A DNA stretch of 64,000 bases, taken from the NCBI RefSeq assembly GCF_024600715.1, contig NZ_CP102332.1:5952001-6016000 (forward strand). The letters are read 5' to 3'. Made by a program: the position numbers and the translations under genes. The stretch comes from Streptomyces changanensis (GTDB lineage: Bacteria; Actinomycetota; Actinomycetes; Streptomycetales; Streptomycetaceae). Below the pieces are notes generated by a model, which was not told the DNA's origin, did not search any database, and saw only the letters and a list, made by a program, of their open reading frames with translations. Positions 33,259 to 41,750 of the stretch are shown here, one piece after another (the stretch's first letter is position 1; the number at the start of each line of letters is the position of its first letter).

Positions 33259-33344
33259 ACCGCCGCCGGGCAACTCCGCCGCGAGCGCCTGCGCCCGGCA
33301 GCCGCCGTGCCTTGCACCGTCTTCTTCCCATGGAGCACCATTCC

Positions 33345-33788
33345 GTGTCCGAGACCCCCGACTTCCTCGACGGCGAGATTGTGGCCGTGCTCGCCGAGCA
33401 GATCGAGACGCACTTCGCCATGACGCTGCCCGAGCTCGCCCGGGCCGTGAAGGCCGCACCTCACGCCCACGCCGGCGCTACCAACGTCGTCCATGCCTAC
33501 GGCCTGCTCACCCAGGCCCAGTCCGCGGTGGAGAAGACCGAGGACGCGCTCCTCGCTGCGCTCGAGACCGCCGTGGGCGAGATTCTCGACGACCCGGTCA
33601 TGGGCTTGGCCCAGCAGGTGAACGAGGCCGTCGAAGTGCGCGATGCCCGCGCGGAGCGACTGCGGTTCCTCCTCGACGTGCCGGCCGGGAAGCCGGAGAT
33701 GCGGACACGCCCGGTGCCTCGCCTGACCACCACACTCCCGGCTGCGGTCCCGGCCCAGCCCGCCCGGATCTCGGGGGTCGCACGATGA
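33345..33788 (+). CDS. Hypothetical helical cargo protein (147 aa)
   Basis: The likely start is GTG 33345-33347, nine bases after GGAG; an ATG at 33330 has no ribosome site. The product is helical: a LAEQIETHFAMTLPELARAV helix, then LLTQAQSAVEKTEDALLAAL and AQQVNEAVEVRDARAERLRF. A Pro-rich tail ends ISGVAR. The next two genes and that at 35575 share the plan of four helices plus Pro-rich tail, so they may be diverged duplicates. The stop overlaps the next ATG (ATGA). Confidence 0.62.
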   Translation: MSETPDFLDGEIVAVLAEQIETHFAMTLPELARAVKAAPHAHAGATNVVHAYGLLTQAQSAVEKTEDALLAALETAVGEILDDPVMGLAQQVNEAVEVRDARAERLRFLLDVPAGKPEMRTRPVPRLTTTLPAAVPAQPARISGVAR

Positions 33789-34210
33789 CCACCACCCGGA
33801 AGCCCAGCAGCCAGGACGAGGCCCTGGAGAACATCTTCGGCGCCCCGCTGGCCGACCTGTACGAGCGGGCCGTGCGCCCGGGCGCCTCGCCCGCGCTCGT
33901 CCGGGCCCTGGAGTTGAGGTCCTTCCTCGCCCTGGCCGAGGAGCAGGTCGTCCGGGTCCGCGACCGCGTTCACGCGAGCATGGCGCCGGACGGCGATCTG
34001 GATCAGTTGTCGGCCGAGGTCCTGCAGTCCGATGTGCACTGGTTGGAGGCCGCGCTGGACGGCCGGCGCGGCTATCGCCGTGCGCTGGACTCACTGCTGT
34101 CCGCCATGCCGCCGCCGACGGCCCGACCGGCACCCGCGCTGGCCACCAGCCTTCCTCCTGCTCCACCGGCCACGTCCGTGGAGGCGGGGGTGCTGGCCCG
34201 GGGCCGCTGA
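33785..34210 (+). CDS. Hypothetical helical cargo protein (141 aa)
   Basis: The ATG overlaps the previous stop. The protein has helices DEALENIFGAPLADLYERAV, ALVRALELRSFLALAEEQVV and SDVHWLEAALDGRRGYRRAL. They follow the order of the neighbouring product at 34211-34627 (R-P-I-AEL, SMRYALLNSFDALQYA, and so on), which suggests a local duplication. The Pro/Ala-rich tail ends LARGR. No function recognised. Confidence 0.65.
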   Translation: MTTTRKPSSQDEALENIFGAPLADLYERAVRPGASPALVRALELRSFLALAEEQVVRVRDRVHASMAPDGDLDQLSAEVLQSDVHWLEAALDGRRGYRRALDSLLSAMPPPTARPAPALATSLPPAPPATSVEAGVLARGR

Positions 34211-34627
34211 GTGCCCGATCCGTACGCCGCCTCCCGGACCGCCGGGGGGCGAATCGAGGCCCTCTACGGCCGCCCGATCGCCGAACTCGCCGCCGGTGCC
34301 CAGCCAGGCAGCATGCGCTACGCCCTCCTCAACAGCTTCGACGCCCTCCAGTACGCCGACCGCGGCGTCGTCTTCCACACCGAGCAGCTGCACCGCCTGA
34401 CCGCGCCCGAGCGCACCATCGAGGCCGTGGACGTCGGCCACATCATCGACGCCGCCCGTCGCCTCGCCCACGCCGTCACCACCCGCGACTCCCACGCTCA
34501 GGTTCTCGGTGACGTCCTGCAGAGCCTGCACCGCGTCCCCGGCGGCGCGCCCGACCTCCCGAAGGTCCGCAAACCCACCGCGGCCCTGCCGGCGGCGCCC
34601 GCGCCGGTCTCCGCCCGCTCGCGGTAA
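34211..34627 (+). CDS. Hypothetical helical cargo protein (138 aa), paralogue of the preceding gene
   Basis: The GTG directly follows the previous TGA. It opens MPDPYAASRTAGGRIEALYG, then RPIAELAAGAQPGSMRYALL, which parallels APLADLYERAVRPGASPALV upstream. HIIDAARRLAHAVTTRDSHA and VLGDVLQSLHRV follow. The tail is Ala/Pro-rich and ends VSARSR. No family recognised. Confidence 0.65.
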   Translation: MPDPYAASRTAGGRIEALYGRPIAELAAGAQPGSMRYALLNSFDALQYADRGVVFHTEQLHRLTAPERTIEAVDVGHIIDAARRLAHAVTTRDSHAQVLGDVLQSLHRVPGGAPDLPKVRKPTAALPAAPAPVSARSR

Positions 34628-34675
34628 CCCGCCTCCTCTTCTCCCTCGTACCTCCGCCCCGTCTGGAGTTCTCCT

Positions 34676-35578
34676 GTGGCCGCTGCCCGAGTTCCGTCCA
34701 CCGACCTGCCCCGCGTCGTCGAGACGCTGGAGATGATCGCGCCGCGCTGGAGCGTGTGGGTGCTCATGACGCTCGCCGCCGAGACCCAGCCGATGCGCTA
34801 CAGCGAGGTCAACGCCCGACTGCCGTGGCTCGTCGACGGCCAGCTCACGCCCCGCCTTCGCGCGCTGTCCAATGCCGGCCTGATCGAGCGCACCGCCTTC
34901 TCCCGCAAGCACGTCACGTACGGGCTCACCGACCGGGGCCGCACCCTGCTGCCGACCCTGGAGACACTGGCCGCCTACGGCGACCAGCACCTCGACAAGC
35001 AGCTCGTCGAGACGAAGGTGACCAAGAACGGCACCACGCAGGTGGAGATGCTGCCGGAGCGGATACCGGCTGCGCAGAACGCCGAAGACGCCCTCGCGCT
35101 GATCTCGTACAAGCACGCCACCCCGCTGCTGTGGGCGCTCAAGGAGCGCGGCCCCTCGACCATGGCGGCCCTGCACCAGGAGACGATGCCCGACCTCAGC
35201 GTCGCCGCCGTCTACCACCCGGTGTACAAGCTGAGCGAGGACCGCCTCGTCACCATCACCCCCCAGGCTGGAGCGGACAAGGACACGCTCAGCACGGCGC
35301 GGATCAGCCTGACGGCCGCTGCCCGCGCCCTCGCTCCGGTGTATCAGGCCGTGGCCACCTGGGCGACCGGCCGGCCGCACACGGACGCCGGCCACCATCC
35401 CCTGTGGGGGACCGTCCGGCTGCCCGCCGCCGTCCGGTCCGGACAGTGGGCCGCTCACCAGGCCCGGCACACGATGCGTACCGCCGTGCCCGTCGCCCAG
35501 CCGCCTGCCCCGGCCCCCGCGAAGACCTGGCGGCCGGCTGACCTGTTCTCGTCCCCGACGACAGGCCCGTGCCGGTGA
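34676..35578 (+). CDS. HxlR-type winged-helix protein
   Basis: The 300-residue product starts at GTG 34676 behind GGAG. Residues 12-105 give the HxlR signature: VVETLEMIAPRWSVWVLMTL, MRYSEVNARLPWLVDGQLTP, LRALSNAGLIERTAFSRKHV and YGLTDRGRTLLPTLETLAAY. HxlR proteins are dimeric DNA-binding regulators. A second, more diverged winged-helix-like half follows (LISYKHATPLLWALKERGPS onward), so the protein may be an internal duplication, longer than the usual 110-130 residues. Near the C-terminus KTWRPADLFSSP matches the RelE-like product's AAWRPADLFTSP. It ends TGPCR. It is a candidate regulator of the element. Confidence 0.8.
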   Translation: MAAARVPSTDLPRVVETLEMIAPRWSVWVLMTLAAETQPMRYSEVNARLPWLVDGQLTPRLRALSNAGLIERTAFSRKHVTYGLTDRGRTLLPTLETLAAYGDQHLDKQLVETKVTKNGTTQVEMLPERIPAAQNAEDALALISYKHATPLLWALKERGPSTMAALHQETMPDLSVAAVYHPVYKLSEDRLVTITPQAGADKDTLSTARISLTAAARALAPVYQAVATWATGRPHTDAGHHPLWGTVRLPAAVRSGQWAAHQARHTMRTAVPVAQPPAPAPAKTWRPADLFSSPTTGPCR

Positions 35579-35991
35579 CCGGAGCACGACGGTCAACGCC
35601 CCGACTCGGTGAAGCCACCGTCCGCTCCCTGCTGGGCGGGATTCCGGTCCGGGATCCCGCCAGTGGACAGGCGGCAGCCCTCCTCGGTCGCCTCATTCGC
35701 GAGGAGGCGGATGTGCTCGACGGCATCGACGAGCGGCTCCAGGCCCAGGCCGAGTACGCCATCGAGCAGCTCAGCCGTGTCGTCGACGGTCGCGACCAGT
35801 ACCGCCACCGCTCCACCGACGGCGTCCTGCAGCTCACCGGCCCGCAGATCGACATGCTCCTCGCCCGCCGCGGCGACGCCGTACGCCACCTGACCGGCCT
35901 CTGCACCGCCTTCAAGGCCGTGTCCCAGACCGCCACCGTGCCCGCCCCGGCCGTGGGCCGCGTCCCGGCCCGTCGCCCCACCGGCCGCTGA
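35575..35991 (+). CDS. Hypothetical helical cargo protein (138 aa)
   Basis: I choose GTG 35575, which overlaps the previous stop (GTGA); a GTG six bases upstream is also possible. The product has ATVRSLLGGIPVRDPASGQA, then helices LLGRLIREEADVLDGIDERL and YAIEQLSRVVDGRDQYRHR, and the tail ends RRPTGR. It has the same four-helix and Pro-rich-tail plan as genes 33345-34627. Function unknown. Confidence 0.62.
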   Translation: MTGARRSTPRLGEATVRSLLGGIPVRDPASGQAAALLGRLIREEADVLDGIDERLQAQAEYAIEQLSRVVDGRDQYRHRSTDGVLQLTGPQIDMLLARRGDAVRHLTGLCTAFKAVSQTATVPAPAVGRVPARRPTGR

Positions 35992-36022
35992 ACATACCGA
36001 ACCCTTCCACCGGAAACCCCCG

Positions 36023-37285
36023 ATGCCCCGTACGCACTCCAAGCCCCGGCCACCGGCCGGCCGCCACGCCCGCACCCCGGCCTTCGGCCCCGTACGCGGT
36101 GTCTACGTACCTCGTACCGCGGACGCCGGCGCCTTCGCGATGAGCACCTACGGGATCCCGCTGCTCGTGCTCGCGGTGACCGAGTCCGCGGCCCTGACTG
36201 GTCTGGCGTTCGTGCTCGAATGGCTCCCCCGCCTATCGGCGTTCGCGCTCGCGGGCGCGGCCGTGGACCGGGTCGGCAGCACTCGGGTGCTGCGCATCGC
36301 CTCGGTCCTCCGCGCCCTGGTGGTCCTCGCCGCTGCCGCCCTCCTGCCTGCCGTCGGCGACGGCGCCGGTGCCGTGGTCACCGTCATGACCCTGGCCGCC
36401 GTCACCGGCGTTCTCACCGAGTTCTCGTACATCGCGGCCGAGACCGCCGGCGGCGCCGCCAGCCGGGACGCAGGCGAGCACGCTCACCGTGTCCAAGCCG
36501 TGCTGCTCGGCATCGACCAGGGCGCCACGCTCGCCGGCCCGGCTCTGGCCGGCGTCCTGCTGGAGTCCGTCGGCGCGACCGGCATGCTCCTGACGATCGC
36601 CGCCTGCTCCGTGCTTGGCGCCGTGCTCGCCCCGCGCCAGCGCCCGAACTGGCCGCAGGAGGCGCCTATCCCGGTCGTTCAGAGTATGAAGACCGGCTGG
36701 AGGACTCTGCGTTCACTGCCCGCCCTGGGCTGGTTGTGCGTCGGCCTGCTGCTGTCGAACACGGCGATCGGCCTCGTCCAGGCCGCCGGCCCCGTGCTGG
36801 TCATCCAGCATCTCGGCGGCACCAGCAGCCAGGTCGGACTCGTCTGGTCGGCCGCAGCGGTCGCCTCCCTCGCGATGGTCGCCCTCGCCCGCCTCGCCAT
36901 CGACCATGTCGGACTGTGGCCGGTCGGCGCCGCAGCCGCCACCCTCGCCTCCGCCGCCTGCCTCGTCCTGGCCGCCGCGGACACCTACACCGTCTTCCTG
37001 GTCCTGGTCGCCCTGCTGATGGCCGGCGAGGCCGGAATGACCGTCGTGTTGCGCACTCTGCGCGCCCGCCTGGTCCCCGCCGAGGTCTTCGGCAGCACCC
37101 TGAGCCTGATCATCCTGCTCCTCCTGGCGCCCTTCCCGATCGCCGGAGCCCTCGTCGCCCTCACCCCGGCCGCCCTGCTCGGCCACGCCATCACCGCCTG
37201 CGCCGTCCTGCAGGCCCTCGGGCTCGCCGTCTCCTTTGCCAAGCTCCGCACCCACCCCGCCGCACGCCGCCCCGTGACCGCCTGA
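36023..37285 (+). CDS. MFS transporter
   Basis: The 420-residue product has about 12 hydrophobic segments and an MFS loop (AGAAVDRVGSTRVLRIASVL) after the second. It is related in layout to the left-arm MFS product at 15780-17030, and is likely an exporter. The N-terminal 30 residues are basic and Pro/His-rich (HSKPRPPAGRHARTPAFGPV). The ATG lies 31 bases after the previous gene, behind GGAA. The substrate is not indicated. It ends RPVTA and lacks the Arg tail. Confidence 0.82.
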   Translation: MPRTHSKPRPPAGRHARTPAFGPVRGVYVPRTADAGAFAMSTYGIPLLVLAVTESAALTGLAFVLEWLPRLSAFALAGAAVDRVGSTRVLRIASVLRALVVLAAAALLPAVGDGAGAVVTVMTLAAVTGVLTEFSYIAAETAGGAASRDAGEHAHRVQAVLLGIDQGATLAGPALAGVLLESVGATGMLLTIAACSVLGAVLAPRQRPNWPQEAPIPVVQSMKTGWRTLRSLPALGWLCVGLLLSNTAIGLVQAAGPVLVIQHLGGTSSQVGLVWSAAAVASLAMVALARLAIDHVGLWPVGAAAATLASAACLVLAAADTYTVFLVLVALLMAGEAGMTVVLRTLRARLVPAEVFGSTLSLIILLLLAPFPIAGALVALTPAALLGHAITACAVLQALGLAVSFAKLRTHPAARRPVTA

Positions 37286-37330
37286 CGCTCGCCGGTCCCG
37301 CTCACACCGCCCGTAGAAGGAACACCCCCC

Positions 37331-38527
37331 ATGACTCCGCCCACCGACGAGATACGGCACGGACAGCGTCTGCGCCTACGTGACGTCGCTGCCCTCGACG
37401 ACCACTCCTTCGCCCTCTATATAGGGGAGCGGTTCGACCAGCTGGTCACGGCCGCGATAGCCGACGCCGACGGCCGGCTCCGTCCCGCGCAGCACACCGT
37501 CCTCCGGGCCCCCGAACGCCTCCAGCAGCTGCGCGACGCCCTCACGTTCGCCGAGGGCGACCTCCAGGTGGGCGTCGAGCGGATGACCTACCAGCACGAC
37601 GCTCGTGCCGCGCGGACCGCCAGCCTCCTGCGACGGGTCCGCACCGCCCTGCACGAGGTCAACCGTGAAGCCGCCGCCCGGCATGCCGGAGCACGACGGC
37701 GGGAGGCCGGCGCCGAACCGCCGGTCACGGACGTGATCGTCACGGCCCGCAGCTGGCTCGTGGACGCTCTTCCCGATCACTTCCACCGGCACCTCGCCCA
37801 GACGCTCGCGGACGCGGGGCTCCCTGCTCGCGCGGCTGCTGTTGACGTCTTCGACACCGTCGAGGAGGGGTGGCGCGACGGTCACCTCGCGGCACCGCGT
37901 ACACCGCAGGTCGACGAGCTGCTCGCCAAGGGCCCCGTCGCCTTCCGCGGCCTGGTCGCCGACGACGCCCGGGCCCAGGGCGCACGCGTGGCCGCGCTGC
38001 GCCACCCGCTCCTCCAGCGGCGCTGGGGGCAGGCGCTGGCCGAACTCACCGATCTCACGGTGCCCGTGGCCCGCGCGTCCAGCAACTCCGCCCTGGGGCC
38101 GCTTCCCGACGGCGTGTACGACATGCCCGAGATCGACGCGTACAGGATCTTCAACGCCCGCCGGTTCCTCACCGCCGTGTGGCAGCGCCAGTCCGAACAC
38201 AAGCGTCTCCTCCACCAGTACGCCTCCGCCGTAACCGAAGCCCGCCGTACCGCTCCGGAAGAGGATCTGCGCCGCCGCGCTGTCGGGGCGGCCATCGACC
38301 GGCTCGTCAACGAGCAGCCGGCCGCCGCCGCTCGTGTCGTGACCGGACTGTGCCCGCACATCACCGGCGACGGCCTGATCGAACTGTCGGCCCGGGACCG
38401 GGCCGACCTTAAGCGGCGACTGGTTGCCGAGGCCCGCTCCGCCGCACAGACACCCCGACCGCTGGACACCGCACTGCCTCCGGTGCCGCCCGCGCGCACC
38501 GTGCTCCCCGCTACCGCCGTCCGCTGA
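37331..38527 (+). CDS. Hypothetical cargo protein (398 aa)
   Basis: The ATG follows GAAGGAACACCCCCC. The protein is almost all helical, rich in Arg and Ala, with segments such as FALYIGERFDQLVTAAIADA and VIVTARSWLVDALPDHFHRH, and FNARRFLTAVWQRQSEHKRL near the end. No catalytic motif stands out. The tail VPPARTVLPATAVR follows the cargo pattern. No family recognised. Confidence 0.65.
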   Translation: MTPPTDEIRHGQRLRLRDVAALDDHSFALYIGERFDQLVTAAIADADGRLRPAQHTVLRAPERLQQLRDALTFAEGDLQVGVERMTYQHDARAARTASLLRRVRTALHEVNREAAARHAGARRREAGAEPPVTDVIVTARSWLVDALPDHFHRHLAQTLADAGLPARAAAVDVFDTVEEGWRDGHLAAPRTPQVDELLAKGPVAFRGLVADDARAQGARVAALRHPLLQRRWGQALAELTDLTVPVARASSNSALGPLPDGVYDMPEIDAYRIFNARRFLTAVWQRQSEHKRLLHQYASAVTEARRTAPEEDLRRRAVGAAIDRLVNEQPAAAARVVTGLCPHITGDGLIELSARDRADLKRRLVAEARSAAQTPRPLDTALPPVPPARTVLPATAVR

Positions 38528-38549
38528 CCCATCCCTCCTGGAGATGTTC

Positions 38550-39371
38550 TTGTCCTTGCCGCTGCCCGTGGACGGTGACGTCTACGTCACACCCCGCTAC
38601 CTCGCCGGATCCTCCGGCGATGGCGACGCCGGCTTCGCGCCCGTCGCCCACTGGCCCCGCCACGACCTCGGCAACGGGCCGCACCAGCTGGTCGTCACCA
38701 GTCCGGACCACCGCATCCGGATCGGCTGGGCCGGAGACGACTACGACCTGTGGACGATCAGCGCCGCAGCCGACGCGATGTCCGCGCCGCGATGGATGGC
38801 CACTGCCAACCAGAACACGCCCGCAGAACTGGTCGGCGCCCTCACGACCGTGCTCGCCCAGGACTGGGCAGAGGACAGCGACCGGTTCCTCGAGGCCGCC
38901 GGCCGCCCATCCGGAGCGATCGAGCCGCTGATGGCCGCCGGCTGGACGCTCGGCGGCCTGGGCCGCGGGCGGCTCCACGTCAACGCCCCCGACGGACAGG
39001 CCGGGGCGACCGTCGACGTCGTCAACCTCAACTCCGATGATGCGATCACGCTGTGGGCCGGGCCCGCCGGATGGGGCACCCGCGCCGAGATCGTCTTCAG
39101 CTCCCGGACACCGGCCCACCTGATAGCCGCCACCGCGCGAGCCTTCACCGACCCGGCCCCCGTGCCGCGCTGGCGGGAGACCCTCAACCCTCGCTTGGCC
39201 ACCCATGCCACGCTCACCCCGGTCGAGGCGCCCAAGTCACCGGCCCCGACGCCCCGCGACATCCGCTCCCGGATCGCGGTCCGCCCGCCGAACCCCATCG
39301 GCAGTGTCCCGCGCTGGAGTACCACCACTCCCTCGGCACCGCTGCCCGCCCGCGCCGCCGCCCGCTGCTGA
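38550..39371 (+). CDS. DUF317-domain cargo protein
   Basis: A GGAG ribosome site six bases before TTG 38550-38552 favours that start; an ATG six bases further up is too close to the site. The product opens LPLPVDGDVYVTPRYLAGSS. It has two DUF317 units: DYDLWTISAAADAMSAPRWM with PAELVGALTTVLAQD, and AITLWAGPAGWGTRAEIVFS with PAHLIAATARAFTD. It is a right-arm counterpart of the DUF317 genes at 7919-11715. It ends ARAAARC, one residue different from the usual Arg ending. Confidence 0.75.
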   Translation: MSLPLPVDGDVYVTPRYLAGSSGDGDAGFAPVAHWPRHDLGNGPHQLVVTSPDHRIRIGWAGDDYDLWTISAAADAMSAPRWMATANQNTPAELVGALTTVLAQDWAEDSDRFLEAAGRPSGAIEPLMAAGWTLGGLGRGRLHVNAPDGQAGATVDVVNLNSDDAITLWAGPAGWGTRAEIVFSSRTPAHLIAATARAFTDPAPVPRWRETLNPRLATHATLTPVEAPKSPAPTPRDIRSRIAVRPPNPIGSVPRWSTTTPSAPLPARAAARC

Positions 39372-39390
39372 CCACGAGGAGCCCCCGCAG

Positions 39391-39867
39391 TTGCCCCTGT
39401 TCGCTGAGCAGTTCTTCACCGGCCACCTTGCCCTCCCGTACCCGGAGGCGGCCGTCGTCGGAGACACCTACTACGCCCGACCTGTCTCCGACCTGCCCCT
39501 CCGGCTGCGCGTCAGCTTCGCCGATACCAGCTACCACAAGCGCTACGACGCGCTTCGTGTCGAAGTCGTCCATCCCGAACAGGCGCGTATCGACGCCCAG
39601 TTGCTGTACTTCGCCGAGCACGGTGCCTTCGCCGCCCGAGACAAGCGGTTGGACTGGAGGCCCGGCGACGGGCTCCACGGCACCTTCACGGACTGGCACC
39701 CCAGGGGAGCGCCGCCGTGGGAGGGCATCAATGTCACCCCGCTGCGGGCAGCGATCGACCGGTACGTCCAGCTGTGGTTCCCCGGTGCCCCCTCGGTCCA
39801 TACGGGACCGAAGGCCCCTGCCGCTGTGCCCACGCGGCCCGCCGCCCGCGCCGCTCGCAGCCGGTAG
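39391..39867 (+). CDS. Hypothetical cargo protein (158 aa)
   Basis: TTG 39391-39393 follows GAGGAG by nine bases. The product is (M)PLFAEQFFTGHLALPYPEA, with strands (LRLRVSFADTSYHKRYDALR) and a WEGINVTPLRAAIDRYVQLW helix. It looks like a compact alpha/beta fold. The Pro/Ala-rich tail ends AARAARSR. No family recognised. Confidence 0.6.
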   Translation: MPLFAEQFFTGHLALPYPEAAVVGDTYYARPVSDLPLRLRVSFADTSYHKRYDALRVEVVHPEQARIDAQLLYFAEHGAFAARDKRLDWRPGDGLHGTFTDWHPRGAPPWEGINVTPLRAAIDRYVQLWFPGAPSVHTGPKAPAAVPTRPAARAARSR

Positions 39868-39963
39868 CACGCGTTCTTCGGCGTCCTCGGCTCTCCGCGT
39901 CTCCCTAATCCGCTGACTCGCGCCTGCCCACCTCTCCCACTTCGACAGGACTTCCCCACCTCC

Positions 39964-41661
39964 ATGCGTCTTCGCTCTGCTCGCCCCGTCCACCTGGCCG
40001 TCGCCGTCGCCGCGTGTGCCGCAGGCACCCTCCTGGCGGCCCCGGCCACCGCGGCGCCGTCGGCCGGCGAGATCCTCGGCCCCGGCTACACCATCCCGGA
40101 CTCCGAAGGCCACGCTGCCTCCAGCCACATCGGCGCATACGGCCCGCCCGGCCCGGCCGTCCACGGCAACACCGAGACCTACTGCGCCGACCCCGAGCGC
40201 AAGGGCCCGGCCGACGCCGGAGGCTACAGCGCCCCGCGGCCGGTGACGTCCTGGACGTCGTCGGTGACCGGCAAGACCGTGCCGAAGGAGCGGCTCGCCC
40301 AGGCCGCGTACGTGATCGGCAAGTACGGGCAGACCCGCGAGAACGCGCAGGCGGCAGCGGTCGATGCCGTCGTGTACGAGTACCTGGCCGGCGGCACGTA
40401 CGCCCTCGACGGCGCCCGCGGTAAGCAGCGCCTCGCCTACCCCGTCGTCTCGCCGACCGCCCGCACCCTCGCCCAGGGCTACATCGCCGAGGCCCAGAGG
40501 CTCGCCGGCCCCTACACCCTCACGATCACTCCCTCGGTGAAGACCACCACCGCCGGGACGAAGGTCACCGTCGCCGTGAAGGTCGCCACGAGCGCGGGCG
40601 CCCCCGTGCCGATGGTGACCGTCGCGCTGGCGGAGTCCGGCTCCGGCACCGCCTCCGGGAAGGTCACCACGAGCGTGAGCGGCACCGCCCAGTGGGGGTT
40701 CACCGCGAAGACCGCAGGCACCGCCAGCGTCACCGCGAAGGCCGACGGCCTGCCCGCCACCGACCTGCAGGTCCTCACTCCAAAGAACCCCGCCGCTCAG
40801 CGCATGCTCCTCGCCGGCGGCACCACGAACGCGGAGGACTCGGCCACCGTCACCGTGGACGCGGCGACCGGCGGCGTCACCATCCGGAAGAAGGACCCCG
40901 AGGGCAGCCGCCTGGTCGGCGCCGCCTTCGAGCTCCTGGACAAGGACGGGAAGAAGGTCGCCGCGGGCAAGACCGACGAGCAGGGCATCCTCGCCTTCGA
41001 CCAGCTCCGGGCCGGCACCTACCGCCTGCGCGAGACCTCCTCCGGCAGCCCCGTCCACGACCTCGTGCCCGAGCAGACCATCACCATCACCGCCGGACGC
41101 ACCGCCCAGGCCAACCCGATCTACCTGATCGACCCGTTCAAGAAGGCCGACCTGGAGGTGAAGAAGATCGACAAGAACACCGGCAAGCTGCTCGCGGGCG
41201 CGGTCATCGCCATCCGGGCCGACGCGACGGACAAGACCGGCAAGCACATGCCCGGCAAGGTCGTCACCACGCTGACCACCGGCACGAACGGCACCGCCGA
41301 GGCCGACCTCGACGTCACCCTCAAGGCCGGTACCCGCTACTGGGCAGCCGAGACCAAGCCCCCCGACGGCTACCAGCTCGACACCACCCCCGTCGCCTTC
41401 ACCGCGAAGCCTGGCGCCGACGTCGCGGTCACCCTCGCCGACCACCCCGTCCCGAGCACCCCGCCGCCGAGCCCCAGCACCCCGCCCCCGGCTCCGCCGG
41501 CCCCGCCGAGCACGCCCCCGACCCCGCCGTCCGGCTCACTCGCCCACACCGGCGCCAACACCACGCCCTGGCTGATCGCAGGAGCCTCCGGTCTCCTCGC
41601 CGCCGGCGGCGGACTCTACGTCCTCAGTCGCCGCCGCCGCACCGACACGGCGGACAGCTGA
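39964..41661 (+). CDS. Sortase-anchored surface protein with thioester-like and SpaA-like domains
   Basis: The 565-residue protein has a Sec signal peptide (residues 1-30). An N-terminal domain containing ETYCADPE and ENAQAAAVDAVVYEYLAGG follows; these match the Cys and Gln-x-Ala elements of thioester adhesin domains, which bind host surfaces covalently. Next come a beta-sandwich (residues 180-260) and at least two SpaA-type domains with GVTIRKKDPEGSRLVGAAFE, TYRLRETSSGSP and ADLEVKKIDKNTGKLLAGAV. A Pro-rich stalk, LAHTG, a membrane segment and a RRRR end complete the sortase signal (LAxTG, as for class E sortases). It may aid cell contact in conjugation. Confidence 0.85.
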   Translation: MRLRSARPVHLAVAVAACAAGTLLAAPATAAPSAGEILGPGYTIPDSEGHAASSHIGAYGPPGPAVHGNTETYCADPERKGPADAGGYSAPRPVTSWTSSVTGKTVPKERLAQAAYVIGKYGQTRENAQAAAVDAVVYEYLAGGTYALDGARGKQRLAYPVVSPTARTLAQGYIAEAQRLAGPYTLTITPSVKTTTAGTKVTVAVKVATSAGAPVPMVTVALAESGSGTASGKVTTSVSGTAQWGFTAKTAGTASVTAKADGLPATDLQVLTPKNPAAQRMLLAGGTTNAEDSATVTVDAATGGVTIRKKDPEGSRLVGAAFELLDKDGKKVAAGKTDEQGILAFDQLRAGTYRLRETSSGSPVHDLVPEQTITITAGRTAQANPIYLIDPFKKADLEVKKIDKNTGKLLAGAVIAIRADATDKTGKHMPGKVVTTLTTGTNGTAEADLDVTLKAGTRYWAAETKPPDGYQLDTTPVAFTAKPGADVAVTLADHPVPSTPPPSPSTPPPAPPAPPSTPPTPPSGSLAHTGANTTPWLIAGASGLLAAGGGLYVLSRRRRTDTADS

Positions 41662-41750
41662 CCCGCAGTCCCGGGCCCATGCCTGCGGGGCCCGGGCCCC
41701 GAAGTCCAACCCGCCCGACACCTCCGCTGACGCCTGGAGCATCCGACCGT

